Notes: generated by a model not told the origin, from the sequence alone. DNA of 64,000 bases from Sporosarcina sp. FSL W7-1349 (GCF_038003045.1 NZ_JBBOOK010000003.1:310001-374000); one strand, 5' to 3'. Counted from the stretch's first letter, positions 1-9,576 are shown. Made by a program: numbers and translations.

Positions 1-633
1 AGCGGCAGAAGGATTCATAATGAATCCTTCCGTACATATGAAGAGTATGTCAAGAAATTGATCGGTGTCGGATTGGCGGATCATTTGCCTCTGTTTGTGT
101 TTGGGCATGGACTAGGGGCGACCTTGGTCGCGCGTCTCCTGCAAATGGAGAAACTGGAAGTCGCGGGCTTGATTCTCAGTTCGCCTTGGTTTTCATTGAA
201 ACACCAGCCGCCCAAATTCTCGGCGATGCTGACGAAATTTTCTTCTTCCATGAAACTGAATCATGAGATCAGTATTGAAATGTTGACCCGCAATTACGAT
301 GTGTACGTCGATGCGCAATCGGATCGTCTCTATAACCCGGTTGTGACGGCGGTCTGGTATAAAGAATTGCAAACTTTCATGAAGTCGGTCTTCCAGCACG
401 AGGACACCATCCAAGACGTGCCCGTCCTTCTCCACCTTGGCGGCAGTGATCAGTTGAGTGATATTGCCTATGCGCGAAGCTGGGTATGGAAACAGCAGTT
501 GTCGGAAGTCCAAGTCAAACAGTGGAAGCGGCTTTACCATGATATCTACCAGGAACCGGAACGCGAAGACATCTATCTATACACGGAGGCATTTATGGAT
601 AATGTCTTGCGGTCCCTTGGATATGTAGTATGA
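1..633 (+). CDS. Alpha/beta hydrolase (lysophospholipase-like), 5' end cut by window
   Basis: The reading frame is open from base 1, so the gene begins upstream; the visible part is 210 codons. It resembles the C-terminal two thirds of monoacylglycerol lipase/lysophospholipase (serine aminopeptidase S33-like) hydrolases. The nucleophile elbow, normally GHSMGG, reads GHGLGA, so the catalytic Ser is Gly. The later acid and base positions look intact: Asp in LLHLGGSDQLSD and His in YHDIYQEPERED. The gene may therefore encode a non-catalytic hydrolase-fold protein. A terminator follows the stop directly. Fold assignment is firm; enzymatic activity is doubtful. Confidence 0.75.
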   Translation, partial: SGRRIHNESFRTYEEYVKKLIGVGLADHLPLFVFGHGLGATLVARLLQMEKLEVAGLILSSPWFSLKHQPPKFSAMLTKFSSSMKLNHEISIEMLTRNYDVYVDAQSDRLYNPVVTAVWYKELQTFMKSVFQHEDTIQDVPVLLHLGGSDQLSDIAYARSWVWKQQLSEVQVKQWKRLYHDIYQEPEREDIYLYTEAFMDNVLRSLGYVV

Positions 634-660
634 AAGACATCTGAAAAGGTGTCTTTTTTT
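633..660 (+). terminator. Rho-independent terminator of the hydrolase gene
   Basis: AAAGACA pairs with TGTCTTT (extended by a G-T and a C-G pair) around a short loop and runs into seven T residues. It begins at the stop codon. Confidence 0.8.
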
Positions 661-807
661 GGATTTTTTCGAGAAGATTCCCTTATATCAAAATAGTTTT
701 AATCTGTGAGAATATCTATCTTATATAAGACTTGTATATTATAATGAGCAGGATTAACTGACTAGTTTCGGGATTGAAACAACCGGCAGATGAAGGAGAA
801 TAGCGAA

Positions 808-2799
808 TTGAAGTCCATTAAAACAAAAATAATTGTAAGCGTCTTCGCCATGTTTTTTATAGTGCTTAGCGTTATTAATTTATTTGTCAATGATCAGATG
901 CTGAAGCAGACGAAGCAGGTACTGTATTCCCAAAGCGACGTCGCGGTCACGGTCATGGGCCAGTCGATCGATAATTTCATGCTCCAATATGAGCAGGCGT
1001 TGCAGCTGCTGGTCAATCATCCAGCCGTTGCAGATTATGTGGAAGAACAGAAGGCCACCGGGTCAAATGAATCCTTGTCCCATACTGGCATTGAAAACGC
1101 ACTCGGCAATTTTTTGGAAGAGCTGCCGGCGGCGAGCTTGACGTTTTTTACACTGGAAAGTAATGCAACGATATTTATGCCGCTTGTCGATCTAACCGAT
1201 TTTGACGCGGTAGGTCGCAGTTGGTACATTGACGCGAAAGCGAATCCCAGCCAGGTCGTCTGGTCTGATCCGTATATCGATCTGACTACCGGGGAATATG
1301 TCATTACGGCATCCAAAGCGGTGACGCAAAATAATGAGGTCATCGGTGTACTTGGGGCTGACATCAGTTTGGCGATGATGACCGAACGGGTTTCGGAAAG
1401 CGAGTTCGGATTTCAGGGCTATCCTTTCCTGTTGGATAAATCCGGTAACGCGATTGTCCATCCATCCGGCGTCACCGAAAGTGGCGAGAGGGCGGACCTT
1501 TCATATATGAATGCGGCACAGCAGAACGGCATTGCGCGTTACGAAGAAAACGGCAAGACGATGACGGCCGTCTCCGCGGAAATTCCGCGCCTCGGCTGGA
1601 CGGTTGGCGCCGCATTCAATGAAGATGCCATCATGGACACTGCGAAAGAGACGAGGAATCTTGTCATCTTCATATTCATCCTAGCGGAATTACTCATCGG
1701 AGCCCTCTTATGGTTCCTGATCACTAAAATGATCAAGCCGCTCGATATCATCGGTGCGGAGATGGATAAAATGGCGATGGGTGAATTGGATGTCCATGCC
1801 GAAGTCCGCTCAAAAGACGAATTTGGCAAATTGGCTGCCAACTTTAATGTCATGGCGGCGAAAGTACATGATATTATTACAACTGTCCGGCAATCCGTCC
1901 AAGAAGTACGCCTTTCCGCAGAGAGCTTGAGCGCTTCCGCGGAGGAGACGAACGCAATTAGTGAACAGATGGCAGGGGCGGTTGAGGATGTTGCAGCTGG
2001 GGCGACCAAATCTGCTCATGATACCGAGGATGCGACACGGACAGTGGATCTGCTAGGTCAGCAGATTATGGGCATCCATGATAAAGCCGGCGTCATGCGA
2101 TCAATTGCAACGGATGCGGAAGCGGCAAATGCAGAAGGGCGTACTCAGGTTAATGAGTTGCAGACGGCCTTTGCTGACTGGCGGACCAATTTGCTGTCCA
2201 TGGGGAATTCCGTCCAAGATCTAGAGCATAAAGTCGAAGCGATCGGCACCATTTTGGAGACCATCACGGAAGTTTCCGCCCAGACGAATCTGCTAGCGCT
2301 CAACGCAAGCATCGAAGCGGCAAGAGCGGGAGAACATGGAAAAGGATTCGCCGTGGTGGCGGAGGAAGTCCGAAAACTCGCCGAACAATCAAGTCGTGCG
2401 ACGGATGAAGTGAGAGCGACTGTCGCGGAACTTCAGGAAGGATCTCACCGGGTGGCGACGGAGATGCGGGAGACCGGCCAGTCTTTCCAAGATCGAGCAA
2501 TTGTCGTCCAAAATACGGAAGCGACATTCGGAAATATTACCGATCTGATGCAGCGTTTAGAACAATCCATCGCGAGCGTCTACGATGAGGTGAATGAAGT
2601 CGTCCGTCACAAGGAAACCGTATTGGAGACCATTGAAACGATGGCAGCCACATCTCAGGAAACGGCTGCTGCGAGCGAGGAAATCAATGCTTCGACAACC
2701 GAGCAATTGCATGCCATCCGCGAAGTGGCAGGCTCCGCGGATCGGCTGTCAGGCCTCAGCGATGAATTGCATAAGGCAATCAGTCAATTTAAAGTGTAA
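808..2799 (+). CDS. Methyl-accepting chemotaxis protein, dCache type
   Basis: A transmembrane chemoreceptor that would pass ligand signals to CheA/CheW. A membrane segment lies near residues 8-27, followed by an extracellular double-Cache sensor ([20 protein letters not shown] resembles the dCache core), a second membrane segment near 280-300, a HAMP linker and a long coiled coil. The cytoplasmic hairpin tip carries [21 protein letters not shown] chose the TTG at 808 because AAGGAG at 793-798 lies 9 bases ahead of it; the upstream in-frame ATG at 790 would place that site inside the gene. This gives 663 residues. It is monocistronic between two terminators. The ligand cannot be told from sequence. 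Confidence 0.93.
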   Translation: MKSIKTKIIVSVFAMFFIVLSVINLFVNDQMLKQTKQVLYSQSDVAVTVMGQSIDNFMLQYEQALQLLVNHPAVADYVEEQKATGSNESLSHTGIENALGNFLEELPAASLTFFTLESNATIFMPLVDLTDFDAVGRSWYIDAKANPSQVVWSDPYIDLTTGEYVITASKAVTQNNEVIGVLGADISLAMMTERVSESEFGFQGYPFLLDKSGNAIVHPSGVTESGERADLSYMNAAQQNGIARYEENGKTMTAVSAEIPRLGWTVGAAFNEDAIMDTAKETRNLVIFIFILAELLIGALLWFLITKMIKPLDIIGAEMDKMAMGELDVHAEVRSKDEFGKLAANFNVMAAKVHDIITTVRQSVQEVRLSAESLSASAEETNAISEQMAGAVEDVAAGATKSAHDTEDATRTVDLLGQQIMGIHDKAGVMRSIATDAEAANAEGRTQVNELQTAFADWRTNLLSMGNSVQDLEHKVEAIGTILETITEVSAQTNLLALNASIEAARAGEHGKGFAVVAEEVRKLAEQSSRATDEVRATVAELQEGSHRVATEMRETGQSFQDRAIVVQNTEATFGNITDLMQRLEQSIASVYDEVNEVVRHKETVLETIETMAATSQETAAASEEINASTTEQLHAIREVAGSADRLSGLSDELHKAISQFKV

Positions 2800-2810
2800 G
2801 GAGCAAGCGA

Positions 2811-2850
2811 ACCCTTGAAAACCGGCCGATTACTGGTTTTCAAGGGTTTT
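2811..2850 (+). terminator. Terminator after chemoreceptor gene
   Basis: A perfect 13 bp stem (ACCCTTGAAAACC with its complement), an 11-base loop and a short T-run, just after the stop codon. Confidence 0.85.
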
Positions 2851-2948
2851 CATTTCCGGTATATTCATAATGAACGATTGAAAAATATCATTTCATGCAA
2901 ATGAATATGCTAGAATGGAGACATATTTTCGAGGACGGGGGTTGCTGA

Positions 2949-3476
2949 ATGTACGAGAGAAGCCATACTGAATTTTATTCATGGTTGAGATCCATCTTCA
3001 TCGCCTTCCTCTTGGCTATCCTGATCCGGCATTATCTATTCACGCCCGTCATCGTTTCCGGGCAGTCGATGGAACCGACGTTTGAGCATAATAATAAACT
3101 AGTCATTTCCAAAATATATAAAATCCATCATTTTGATATGATTGTATTTCATGCGCCGGGAACGGAGGACGATTTCATCAAACGGGTTATCGGATTGCCG
3201 GGGGATGTCATCGAGATGGTCGATGATACACTTTACATCAACGGGGAAGAGTATGAGGAAGAATATATCCAATCGGTGAAAGCGCGGATTGGGGAAGGGC
3301 AGAAGCTGACGGAGGATTTCGCCATCCGGGTACCGGAAGGGCAGTTGTTCGTCTTGGGGGACAACCGGCGCAACAGTATGGACAGTCGCGTCTTGGGCTG
3401 TATCGATAAGGACTCCGTCGTCGGTGTCGTGAAATTCCGTTTCGCCCCTATCCGAGAAATGGGAGTGCCGAAGTAA
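2949..3476 (+). CDS. Signal peptidase I
   Basis: A membrane-anchored serine protease (175 aa) that removes signal peptides from exported proteins at the outer face of the membrane. One N-terminal membrane anchor lies at about residues 13-31. The catalytic Ser40 is in SGQSMEPTF and the general base Lys78 in DFIKRVIGLPGD; the family box GDNRRNSMDSR follows. The size and single anchor match the SipS/LepB type of Bacillus rather than the larger Gram-negative form. Several secreted proteins in the window (alkaline phosphatase, nuclease, SLH endopeptidase) are plausible substrates. Bacillales usually carry several paralogues, so I give no specific symbol. Confidence 0.95.
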   Translation: MYERSHTEFYSWLRSIFIAFLLAILIRHYLFTPVIVSGQSMEPTFEHNNKLVISKIYKIHHFDMIVFHAPGTEDDFIKRVIGLPGDVIEMVDDTLYINGEEYEEEYIQSVKARIGEGQKLTEDFAIRVPEGQLFVLGDNRRNSMDSRVLGCIDKDSVVGVVKFRFAPIREMGVPK

Positions 3477-3561
3477 GAAGTTTCTCTCGTGTCGGTTTTG
3501 ATTAAACCTATTTGGAAATGGGTATATTCTAACCGACAATTCACGAATGGGAGTGAACGGC

Positions 3562-3741
3562 ATGCCAAAAGAAAAAAAGGATCCGAATGCGCAGAACAAG
3601 ATGGAAAATCCGAAGCAGATCGGTCAGGAATTCTCGGATGAAAAGCGCCGCAAGAACGAAGTCGCCTCTTCGGAATATACGGGGGGCGGCGAAGGAAAAG
3701 TGGACTTGCAGCAGGATAAGAACGAGACGGGTGGATTTTGA
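3562..3741 (+). CDS. Small hydrophilic hypothetical protein (59 aa)
   Basis: Starts MPKEKKDPNAQNKM and is highly charged, rich in Lys, Glu, Asn and Gln, with a glycine-rich tail, no hydrophobic segment and no cysteine; it is probably disordered. The ATG at 3562 is preferred because GGGAGTG at 3549-3555 stands six bases ahead; the ATG at 3547 has no such site. A strong terminator follows, so it looks like a genuine monocistronic gene. I do not recognise the family. Its composition would suit a small spore or stress protein, but that is a guess. Confidence 0.6.
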   Translation: MPKEKKDPNAQNKMENPKQIGQEFSDEKRRKNEVASSEYTGGGEGKVDLQQDKNETGGF

Positions 3742-3756
3742 ACCCTCTTCAAATAG

Positions 3757-3788
3757 AGCCTTTGCACATCAACGTGCAAAGGCTTTTG
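3757..3788 (+). terminator. Terminator after the 59-aa gene
   Basis: Perfect 11 bp stem AGCCTTTGCAC/GTGCAAAGGCT with a 6-base loop, followed by TTTTG. Confidence 0.85.
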
Positions 3789-3844
3789 TCTGTTTTTATG
3801 GTACAGTAAATGGAGAATAGTTACGGATAAAAGGAGTTCGCACC

Positions 3845-6028
3845 ATGGAAGACTTTTTTGTACGGAAGAAAAGGGAACTGAATATCGATTTGAATGATGT
3901 ACAACGGCAAGCGGTTTTGCAGACGGAAGGCCCTCTTCTTTTGCTCGCTTGCCCGGGTTCCGGCAAGACGACAACGATGATTATGCGGATCGGCTATTTA
4001 ATCGAAGAAAAAGGGGTATCCCCTGGACGGATCAAAGCCGTCACCTTCAGCCGTGCCGCTGCCCGAGAGATGGCGGAACGGTTTTCTCGTTTTTTTCCGG
4101 ATAGCCCGCCCGTTGATTTTTCGACCATCCATAGTTTGGCGTTTTCCATCGCACGGAACTATTTAGGGAAACTGGGAAGCGGATATGAACTGATCGAGGG
4201 AGGCGGAAAAGGACGGGGTGCGATTACGAAAACGTCCTTGCTGAAACAGTTGTATAAAGAGATACTGCGCGATGAAGCGACGGAAGATGAACTGTCCTCC
4301 CTTTCCACATTCATCAGCGCGCTGAAAAACAAAATGGTCCCGATGGAAAAGTGGACAGCCGTGGAAGGGCCATTCAAACTGGCAGGGGAGATCGCTTTGA
4401 AATACGAGCGGTATAAGTCCCGGGACGCTCGGCAGCGGCTTCTTGATTTCGATGATCTGCTCCTGATCGGGGAAGAAGCGCTTCGGGTGGACGAAGCGCT
4501 TGCGGGGCAGTTCCGGAGCCGCTATGACTATGTCTTGACAGATGAAAGTCAGGATACCTCGCTCGTCCAACATAAAATCGTGGAGCATCTCGTCGCGCAT
4601 CATGGAAATCTTTGCGTCGTGGCAGATGACGACCAGTCGATCTATACATGGAGAGGGGCCGACCCTTCCTACTTACTGGATTTCCGGAAAGTGTATCCGG
4701 ATGCCGCCATCTTGCGGATGGAGCAGAATTACCGTTCCTCGAAAGAAATTGTCGAAACGGCCGCCTCGTTCATCAAATGCAACACACAGCGCTATCCGAA
4801 AGAAATGCGGACGGAAAATGGCGGGAAAGGGCCGATCCATATCCAGCGGCTCGATGACGCAAAACGCCAGCTCGAATACATTACATATGAATTGTTGAGT
4901 GAAAAAGAGTTGGGGGAAGTGGCGATCCTGTTCCGGAATAATGCCTCCTCGACACTGTTCGTCAGTGAATTGACAAGGCGGGGCATCCCTTTTTATATGA
5001 AGGATGCCGACGACCGGTTTTTCTCCCATTGGATTTTGAAGGACATCCTGAATTTCATGCGGCTCAGTTACAATACAAACCGGAAAGACATCTTCTCGCA
5101 AATCGTCATGAAGATGAATCTCTTCGTGTCCCGCAATCAGGTGAGCCGTTTTCTTTCGGCAGAAACAGACGGGGATGTATTCGATAGTTTCATCGAAGCG
5201 GTTGAATTAAAGACAAACCAAACCGAGAAATTAAAAGAATTTCAGGAAGTGTACAGAAATATTCCCGATATGCGGCCGGCTCAAGTCATCCGTGTTATTC
5301 GGTATGAACTGGAATATGAAGAGTCGTTGCGGAGCAGGTCGGAAAAGTACGGATTCCGGCTGGATGGCTTGCAAGGGATTTTGGATACGTTAGAGGAAAT
5401 TGCAAGTTCGTGCAGGACAATGGTCGAGTTTGCCAATCGCTTGCAGGAACTCGAGCAAGCGGTCCAACAGGCGAAATATGATCCGCCGGAAAACGCAGTG
5501 ACCTTGTCCACATTCCATAGCGCGAAAGGCCTTGAATTCCGGAGGGTGTTCATGATCGATCTTGTCCAAGGCGTTATTCCATCGGAAGAGGATGTGATGG
5601 ATACATTAATGCTGGAAGAAGCTCGACGATTGTTCTACGTCGGAATGACGCGGGCAAAGGAACGGTTGGAGTTGCTATCTTATCAAAAGTCGGGAAATAC
5701 GCGGAAAAGCGACTCCCGGTTTATCAATGAAGTGAAAAGGATCTTGGTGGGGGAACCAATGCAGATTGCTGAAAGAAGAAAAGTTGCCGTCCAGCAGGAA
5801 CGGAAATCCAAAGGGAAGTCAGTTAATCCTCCTCCGCTGAACCCGAACGGTATCCGAAGTCGGGAGGAATTGACGGCAGGGACTGATGTGTTGCATCGGG
5901 TGTTCGGCCAAGGGGTCATTCTGAAAGTGGACGGGGAAGAGATCCATATCCGCTTCGGCAACACAAGCAAAAAGCTGTCTTTGGAGATGGTACTGGAGCG
6001 CCGGTTGCTGGAGAAGGCTGCGCAATGA
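3845..6028 (+). CDS. UvrD/PcrA-like superfamily 1 DNA helicase
   Basis: A 727-residue ATP-dependent 3'-5' helicase of the UvrD/Rep group. The Walker A motif ACPGSGKT lies at about 35-42, motif II as TDESQD near 231, motif III as DDDQSIYTWRGA, motif V as STFHSAKGLEF and motif VI as FYVGMTRAKERL. The C-terminus (VLHRVFGQGVILKVDGEEIH) resembles the Tudor-like tail that lets PcrA bind RNA polymerase. Length and the N-terminus suggest the YjcD-type paralogue rather than PcrA itself. AAAGGAG precedes the ATG. The stop overlaps the first crcB start by 4 bases (ATGA), so the two are translationally coupled. Confidence 0.93.
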   Translation: MEDFFVRKKRELNIDLNDVQRQAVLQTEGPLLLLACPGSGKTTTMIMRIGYLIEEKGVSPGRIKAVTFSRAAAREMAERFSRFFPDSPPVDFSTIHSLAFSIARNYLGKLGSGYELIEGGGKGRGAITKTSLLKQLYKEILRDEATEDELSSLSTFISALKNKMVPMEKWTAVEGPFKLAGEIALKYERYKSRDARQRLLDFDDLLLIGEEALRVDEALAGQFRSRYDYVLTDESQDTSLVQHKIVEHLVAHHGNLCVVADDDQSIYTWRGADPSYLLDFRKVYPDAAILRMEQNYRSSKEIVETAASFIKCNTQRYPKEMRTENGGKGPIHIQRLDDAKRQLEYITYELLSEKELGEVAILFRNNASSTLFVSELTRRGIPFYMKDADDRFFSHWILKDILNFMRLSYNTNRKDIFSQIVMKMNLFVSRNQVSRFLSAETDGDVFDSFIEAVELKTNQTEKLKEFQEVYRNIPDMRPAQVIRVIRYELEYEESLRSRSEKYGFRLDGLQGILDTLEEIASSCRTMVEFANRLQELEQAVQQAKYDPPENAVTLSTFHSAKGLEFRRVFMIDLVQGVIPSEEDVMDTLMLEEARRLFYVGMTRAKERLELLSYQKSGNTRKSDSRFINEVKRILVGEPMQIAERRKVAVQQERKSKGKSVNPPPLNPNGIRSREELTAGTDVLHRVFGQGVILKVDGEEIHIRFGNTSKKLSLEMVLERRLLEKAAQ

Positions 6029-6402
6029 AGGCCTGGCTATGGATTGGTCTAGCGGGTATGGCCGGTGCCGGTTGCCGTTTTTTATTCAGCCAAGTAGTTG
6101 CGCAAGCCCATTTTCCTTGGGCTACGTTTGCGGTCAATCTGATCGGTTCGTTTTTACTTTGTTACCTTGTGGGCGGCGTATTGCAAAGATGGACGAGTCG
6201 GAAAGAGGTGCAAGATGCCATAACGACAGGGTTTCTAGGGTCGTTCACGACATTTTCCGCTTTGGGCATGGAAGTTATTTTACTAATGGAAGAGGAACGT
6301 TTTGGCTTGGCTGCGCTTTACGTCGCCGTCAGTCTGATCGGTGGTCTGACTGCTGGATCGGCGGGCTTTTATTTGAGCGGAAAACAGGAGGGGCGCATAT
6401 GA
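6025..6402 (+). CDS. crcB: Fluoride channel Fluc/CrcB, first subunit
   Basis: A 125-residue four-helix membrane protein of the CrcB/Fluc family, which exports fluoride as a dual-topology dimer. Diagnostic pieces are GAGCRF near the N-terminus, NLIGSF in the second helix and GFLGSFTTFSA in the third helix, which carries the phenylalanines lining the pore. It starts inside the helicase stop codon and ends in a 4-base ATGA overlap with a second crcB gene, an arrangement seen where two CrcB chains form a heterodimer. I see no crcB-type fluoride riboswitch next to it. Confidence 0.93.
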   Translation: MKAWLWIGLAGMAGAGCRFLFSQVVAQAHFPWATFAVNLIGSFLLCYLVGGVLQRWTSRKEVQDAITTGFLGSFTTFSALGMEVILLMEEERFGLAALYVAVSLIGGLTAGSAGFYLSGKQEGRI

Positions 6403-6779
6403 ATTGGATGACACTTGCTCTAGTCTGTATTGGCGGGTTTATCGGCGCTGTCTCCCGGTATTGGATCGCTCAAAAGTGGAATGCCCCGAAAGGTTTTCCA
6501 AAAGGCACATTCATTGCTAATCTGGCTGGATCTGTATTGATTGGACTCGTATTTGGTCTGCCGTTGTCCATTTGGTGGAAAGCGTTAGGAACAACCGGCA
6601 TCGCGGGATCATTGACGACATTTTCAACGTTGACGAAAGAATGGTGGGAACTCTGGCGAAGTGGACAGAAGCGTTTGGCCATCCTTTATCTACTTCTGAC
6701 ATATGGGGCGGGTATCAGCCTCGTCTATTTCGGATATTTTCTTGGCGGGAGCTTGTTTGACGAGCTAAAAAGGGAATAG
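6399..6779 (+). CDS. crcB: Fluoride channel Fluc/CrcB, second subunit
   Basis: A 126-residue CrcB homologue starting MNWMTLALVCIGGFIGA at an ATG that overlaps the first crcB stop. It keeps GAVSRY, NLAGS and the GSLTTFSTL pore motif, and is clearly diverged from its partner, as expected for paired subunits of opposite topology. An AGGAGGGG site lies just upstream inside crcB1. No convincing terminator follows on this strand before the convergent alkaline phosphatase gene. Confidence 0.93.
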   Translation: MNWMTLALVCIGGFIGAVSRYWIAQKWNAPKGFPKGTFIANLAGSVLIGLVFGLPLSIWWKALGTTGIAGSLTTFSTLTKEWWELWRSGQKRLAILYLLLTYGAGISLVYFGYFLGGSLFDELKRE

Positions 6780-6851
6780 AGTAGGGGACTACGATTTTAA
6801 AACGAATGCTTCCCCTAGACAAACTGCATAAGGGAATCATTCGTTACAAGA

Positions 6852-8504
6852 TTATTTGGATAGGTTCAATGCAGATTCCGATACATAGAAATCTTTTTCG
6901 TTATAAACGGTTACACCGTCAAGTGTCTTTGTATACGATTGGTTTGGCTTCGTTACATGGGCAATGTTTTTATTCACAGGTAGTTCGATCCTGATATTAT
7001 TCTTTTCTGCAATAAATACAGGGTTGTTTTCATCTGTCACATCAATGCGCGTTTCGAATCCTCTTTGCTCGAAATTCTCTTTTGCATTAACAAATAACTT
7101 GTCTGTTGTTTTATTCAGATCAAATCCTAAGAAGGACGCCATTGTTTTCGCAAGATCGGTGTTGTCTACCAATCCGTATGGTTTAGATGGGCCATAGGCG
7201 TAAAGGAAGACATCCTCACCAGTATGACCACCTGTAGAGAAGCCGATGTTTGCACGATTTGACAGCATTTTCGACATATCAGCTTGTAAAGATTCTGATG
7301 CTTTAAGAGCTTCGATTTCTGTTTCTGTCAGATTGTCCAAACCGTATAATTCAGCTACTTCTTTCATATTGGAACGATCGTCGTTCAATTGCTTTAAAGC
7401 ACCTTCAACAGTCATCGTTGCTTTTTTCAAAGGATCGATATAAGTAGAAACCGGAATTTCGGGGTAGTTGCTATTTGTGTTGACATTCCCCATTGTAATT
7501 CCGCTGTTCCCGTGGTCACTCACTGCAATGACCATTGTGTTTCCGTCTTTTTTCGCAAAGTCCAATGCTTCTTGTACCGCATCGTCAAATGCTAATACGT
7601 CACTGATGATGCCAATCGGGTCATTTGCGTGTGCCGCCCAATCCACTTTACTTCCCTCAACAAATAGGAAGAAACCATCTTCATCTGTAGAGAGTGTATC
7701 AATCGCTTTTTCCGTCATTTCAGCAAGAGTTGGTTCATGATTACTCGTTGTTTCGCGATCAAAGTCATAAGCTAACGCAGATGGAGCAAAGGATCCCCAA
7801 ATTTTATCTGAATTTGTTTGTAATAGCTCCTCACGTGTTTCAACAAAGTCATATCCCTTTTCATCAAGGACTTTAGTCAAATCTTCGCCGTCCACTCGTG
7901 AATTTTTCCCTTCGCCAGGTAATAGGGATTCTTTACCTCCCCCGAGAACAACATCGATTTCCTGATACACTTGTTGCTCAGCGATATCCTGGTAGTTGCT
8001 GCGGTGTGTTGCGTGAGAAGAGAAGCCCGCAGGAGTTGCATGTTGAATTTCGGATGTAGAAATGATCCCCGTTGCCTTGCCTTGCAGTTTTGCACCCTCT
8101 AATACATTCGCAACTGGTTTGAAGGCATCCTCAGGATCCACCGCTTCGACACCTGGTGTACTCACTAACTCAGGAAGAAGTCCAACAATCTTATCATTAC
8201 TCTTATGCCCCGTCGCCAAGGCAGTGGCAGCTGGCGCAGAATCGGTGATCGCTGACTCGGCTGAATGCGTTCGCACGCCTCCGATTACGATTTCATCCAT
8301 CGCCAGGTTTTCGCCTTTGTACCATCTGGCAAGCGAAGTAGCCCCTGCACTCGTTCCATCCATCACCATCATAATGACATTGGTCGGTTCATTCTGATTG
8401 TTCTTCGCCTCAGTGATATGATTGTAGCCAAAGCCTAACGATGAAAAAGCTACAACAGCGGCCATTGAGACAATTGCTGTTTTCTTTCTCAACACATTCT
8501 TCAT
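6852..8504 (-). CDS. Alkaline phosphatase, secreted
   Basis: A 550-residue phosphomonoesterase that releases phosphate from organic esters outside the cell. An N-terminal signal peptide (KNVLRKKTAIVSMAAVVAF) is followed by the metal-binding MVMDGTSAGA and the phosphoserine site TDSAPAATALATGH with Ser89. Later ligands are visible in VSDHGNSG and GGHTGEDVFLYAYGP. The extra C-terminal 60 residues look like a small beta domain. I chose the ATG at 8504 because GAGGGGGAT precedes it; an upstream in-frame ATG at 8549 would place the promoter -10 inside the gene. A four-repeat PhoP box stands directly upstream, so it should be induced by phosphate starvation through PhoPR. Confidence 0.95.
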   Translation of the reverse strand: MKNVLRKKTAIVSMAAVVAFSSLGFGYNHITEAKNNQNEPTNVIMMVMDGTSAGATSLARWYKGENLAMDEIVIGGVRTHSAESAITDSAPAATALATGHKSNDKIVGLLPELVSTPGVEAVDPEDAFKPVANVLEGAKLQGKATGIISTSEIQHATPAGFSSHATHRSNYQDIAEQQVYQEIDVVLGGGKESLLPGEGKNSRVDGEDLTKVLDEKGYDFVETREELLQTNSDKIWGSFAPSALAYDFDRETTSNHEPTLAEMTEKAIDTLSTDEDGFFLFVEGSKVDWAAHANDPIGIISDVLAFDDAVQEALDFAKKDGNTMVIAVSDHGNSGITMGNVNTNSNYPEIPVSTYIDPLKKATMTVEGALKQLNDDRSNMKEVAELYGLDNLTETEIEALKASESLQADMSKMLSNRANIGFSTGGHTGEDVFLYAYGPSKPYGLVDNTDLAKTMASFLGFDLNKTTDKLFVNAKENFEQRGFETRIDVTDENNPVFIAEKNNIRIELPVNKNIAHVTKPNQSYTKTLDGVTVYNEKDFYVSESALNLSK

Positions 8505-8544
8505 GTTGCCATCCCCCTCAATGAAAGTAGTAACCTCATCAGTT

Positions 8545-8598
8545 ATCATAGGGGGTGTTTATTAATCTAATATGAATCATAGGTAAATAAATTGTTAA
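8545..8598 (-). promoter_or_regulatory. PhoP (PHO) box and -10 element of the alkaline phosphatase gene
   Basis: Reading on the minus strand, four hexamers stand exactly 11 bp apart: TTAACA (8593-8598), TTTACC (8582-8587), TTCATA (8571-8576) and TTAATA (8560-8565). The Bacillus PhoP consensus is TT(A/C/T)A(C/T)A; three fit fully and one has one mismatch. TATGAT at 8545-8550 is a good -10 with no need for a -35, as expected for a PhoP-activated promoter. Confidence 0.85.
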
Positions 8599-8868
8599 TG
8601 ATATTAAAAGTGTGGATTTTGAGCCATTACTTTATTTTAACTGAGAGAGAGGGCTTACTGTTTTTATTCCGGGGATAGTCCTTACAGTTCGTCAAATTGC
8701 CATAAGAGTTTCTAAGGGCCCTTACAGTTTTTAAAATGTAGTCATGACAGTTGTCCCCAGCCTCCACTTCTAAACCATGCCCGACTCTTGATTTCCCCCA
8801 TTTGAACCGATTCTGCGAAACTGGTAACATTGGATGGCACTAGTTGAATAGGAAAGGAAGAGCTTCTT
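8599..8868. other. Intergenic region with weak CTTACAGTT-like repeats
   Basis: No convincing gene. The stretch holds imperfect copies of CTTACAGTT (around 8654, 8681, 8720 and 8744) at 20-27 bp intervals, similar in style to the degenerate arrays at 28.7 and 60.8 kb but less regular. AAGGAAG at the right end belongs to the nuclease gene. Confidence 0.35.
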
Positions 8869-9576
8869 TTGATGAAAAAATTGCAAATGGGCCTAGGAGC
8901 TATTTTTCTTGGGTTGGTGTCAGTCTTTTTATATGACACTTTCGGTAATGGAGAACAGTCTCCCACGCGAGAAGGGCTGGTCCCGGTAGAGCTGGTGAAG
9001 GTAATAGACGGCGATACGATCAAGATCATATACGAGGGGAAAGAGCAGAATGTCCGCTATTTGCTCATCGACACCCCTGAAACCAATCATCCGCGGCTCG
9101 GAAAGCAGCCATTTGGCGACGAAGCCAAAGCACGAAACCAAGAGCTGATAAACAGCGGAACACTTGAAATTGAATTTGATATCGGTGAACGAATTGATAA
9201 ATATGGCCGACTACTTGCTTATGTGTATGTCGACGGGGAGAGCGTCCAAGAAAAGTTATTGGAAGAGGGATTGGCCCGTGTAGCTTATGTGTATCCGCCG
9301 AATACGCGCCATTTAGATCCGTATGAAAAGGCTCAAAATGTCGCAAAGAAGAAAGGGCTCGGCATCTGGTCCATCGAGGATTATGCGACAGATCGCGGTT
9401 TTGACAGCGAAGCATATGATAAAGAGAATGCGGAACAGAGTCCAGTCTCGGAACCCGTGGAAGTTTTCAAAAACTGTACGGAATTACGAACGAAATATCC
9501 GAACGGCGTGAAGAAAGGGCACCCGGCCTATTCGGAAAAAATGGACGGCGATCGGGACGGTTATGCTTGTGAATAA
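8869..9576 (+). CDS. Secreted thermonuclease with Excalibur calcium-binding tail
   Basis: A staphylococcal-nuclease-type endonuclease for extracellular DNA/RNA. An N-terminal hydrophobic signal or anchor (residues 7-22) precedes the SNase fold. The catalytic residues match SNase: Arg63 and Glu71 in VRYLLIDTPET and Arg114 in IDKYGRLLAY. After a short linker, the last 35-40 residues form an Excalibur domain ending DGDRDGYACE, a Ca2+-binding DxDxDG motif. It resembles Bacillus YncB. The TTG at 8869 (or the adjoining ATG at 8872) is served by AAGGAAG at 8855-8860. It is not obviously in an operon. Confidence 0.92.
   Translation: MMKKLQMGLGAIFLGLVSVFLYDTFGNGEQSPTREGLVPVELVKVIDGDTIKIIYEGKEQNVRYLLIDTPETNHPRLGKQPFGDEAKARNQELINSGTLEIEFDIGERIDKYGRLLAYVYVDGESVQEKLLEEGLARVAYVYPPNTRHLDPYEKAQNVAKKKGLGIWSIEDYATDRGFDSEAYDKENAEQSPVSEPVEVFKNCTELRTKYPNGVKKGHPAYSEKMDGDRDGYACE

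Noticed and set aside
6000..6040. Fluoride riboswitch before crcB
   Set aside because: crcB starts inside the helicase stop codon and no crcB-motif RNA is visible nearby.
8627..8830. 67-codon minus-strand frame upstream of the nuclease gene
   Set aside because: No ribosome binding site; it overlaps repeat-like sequence and the PhoP-controlled upstream region.
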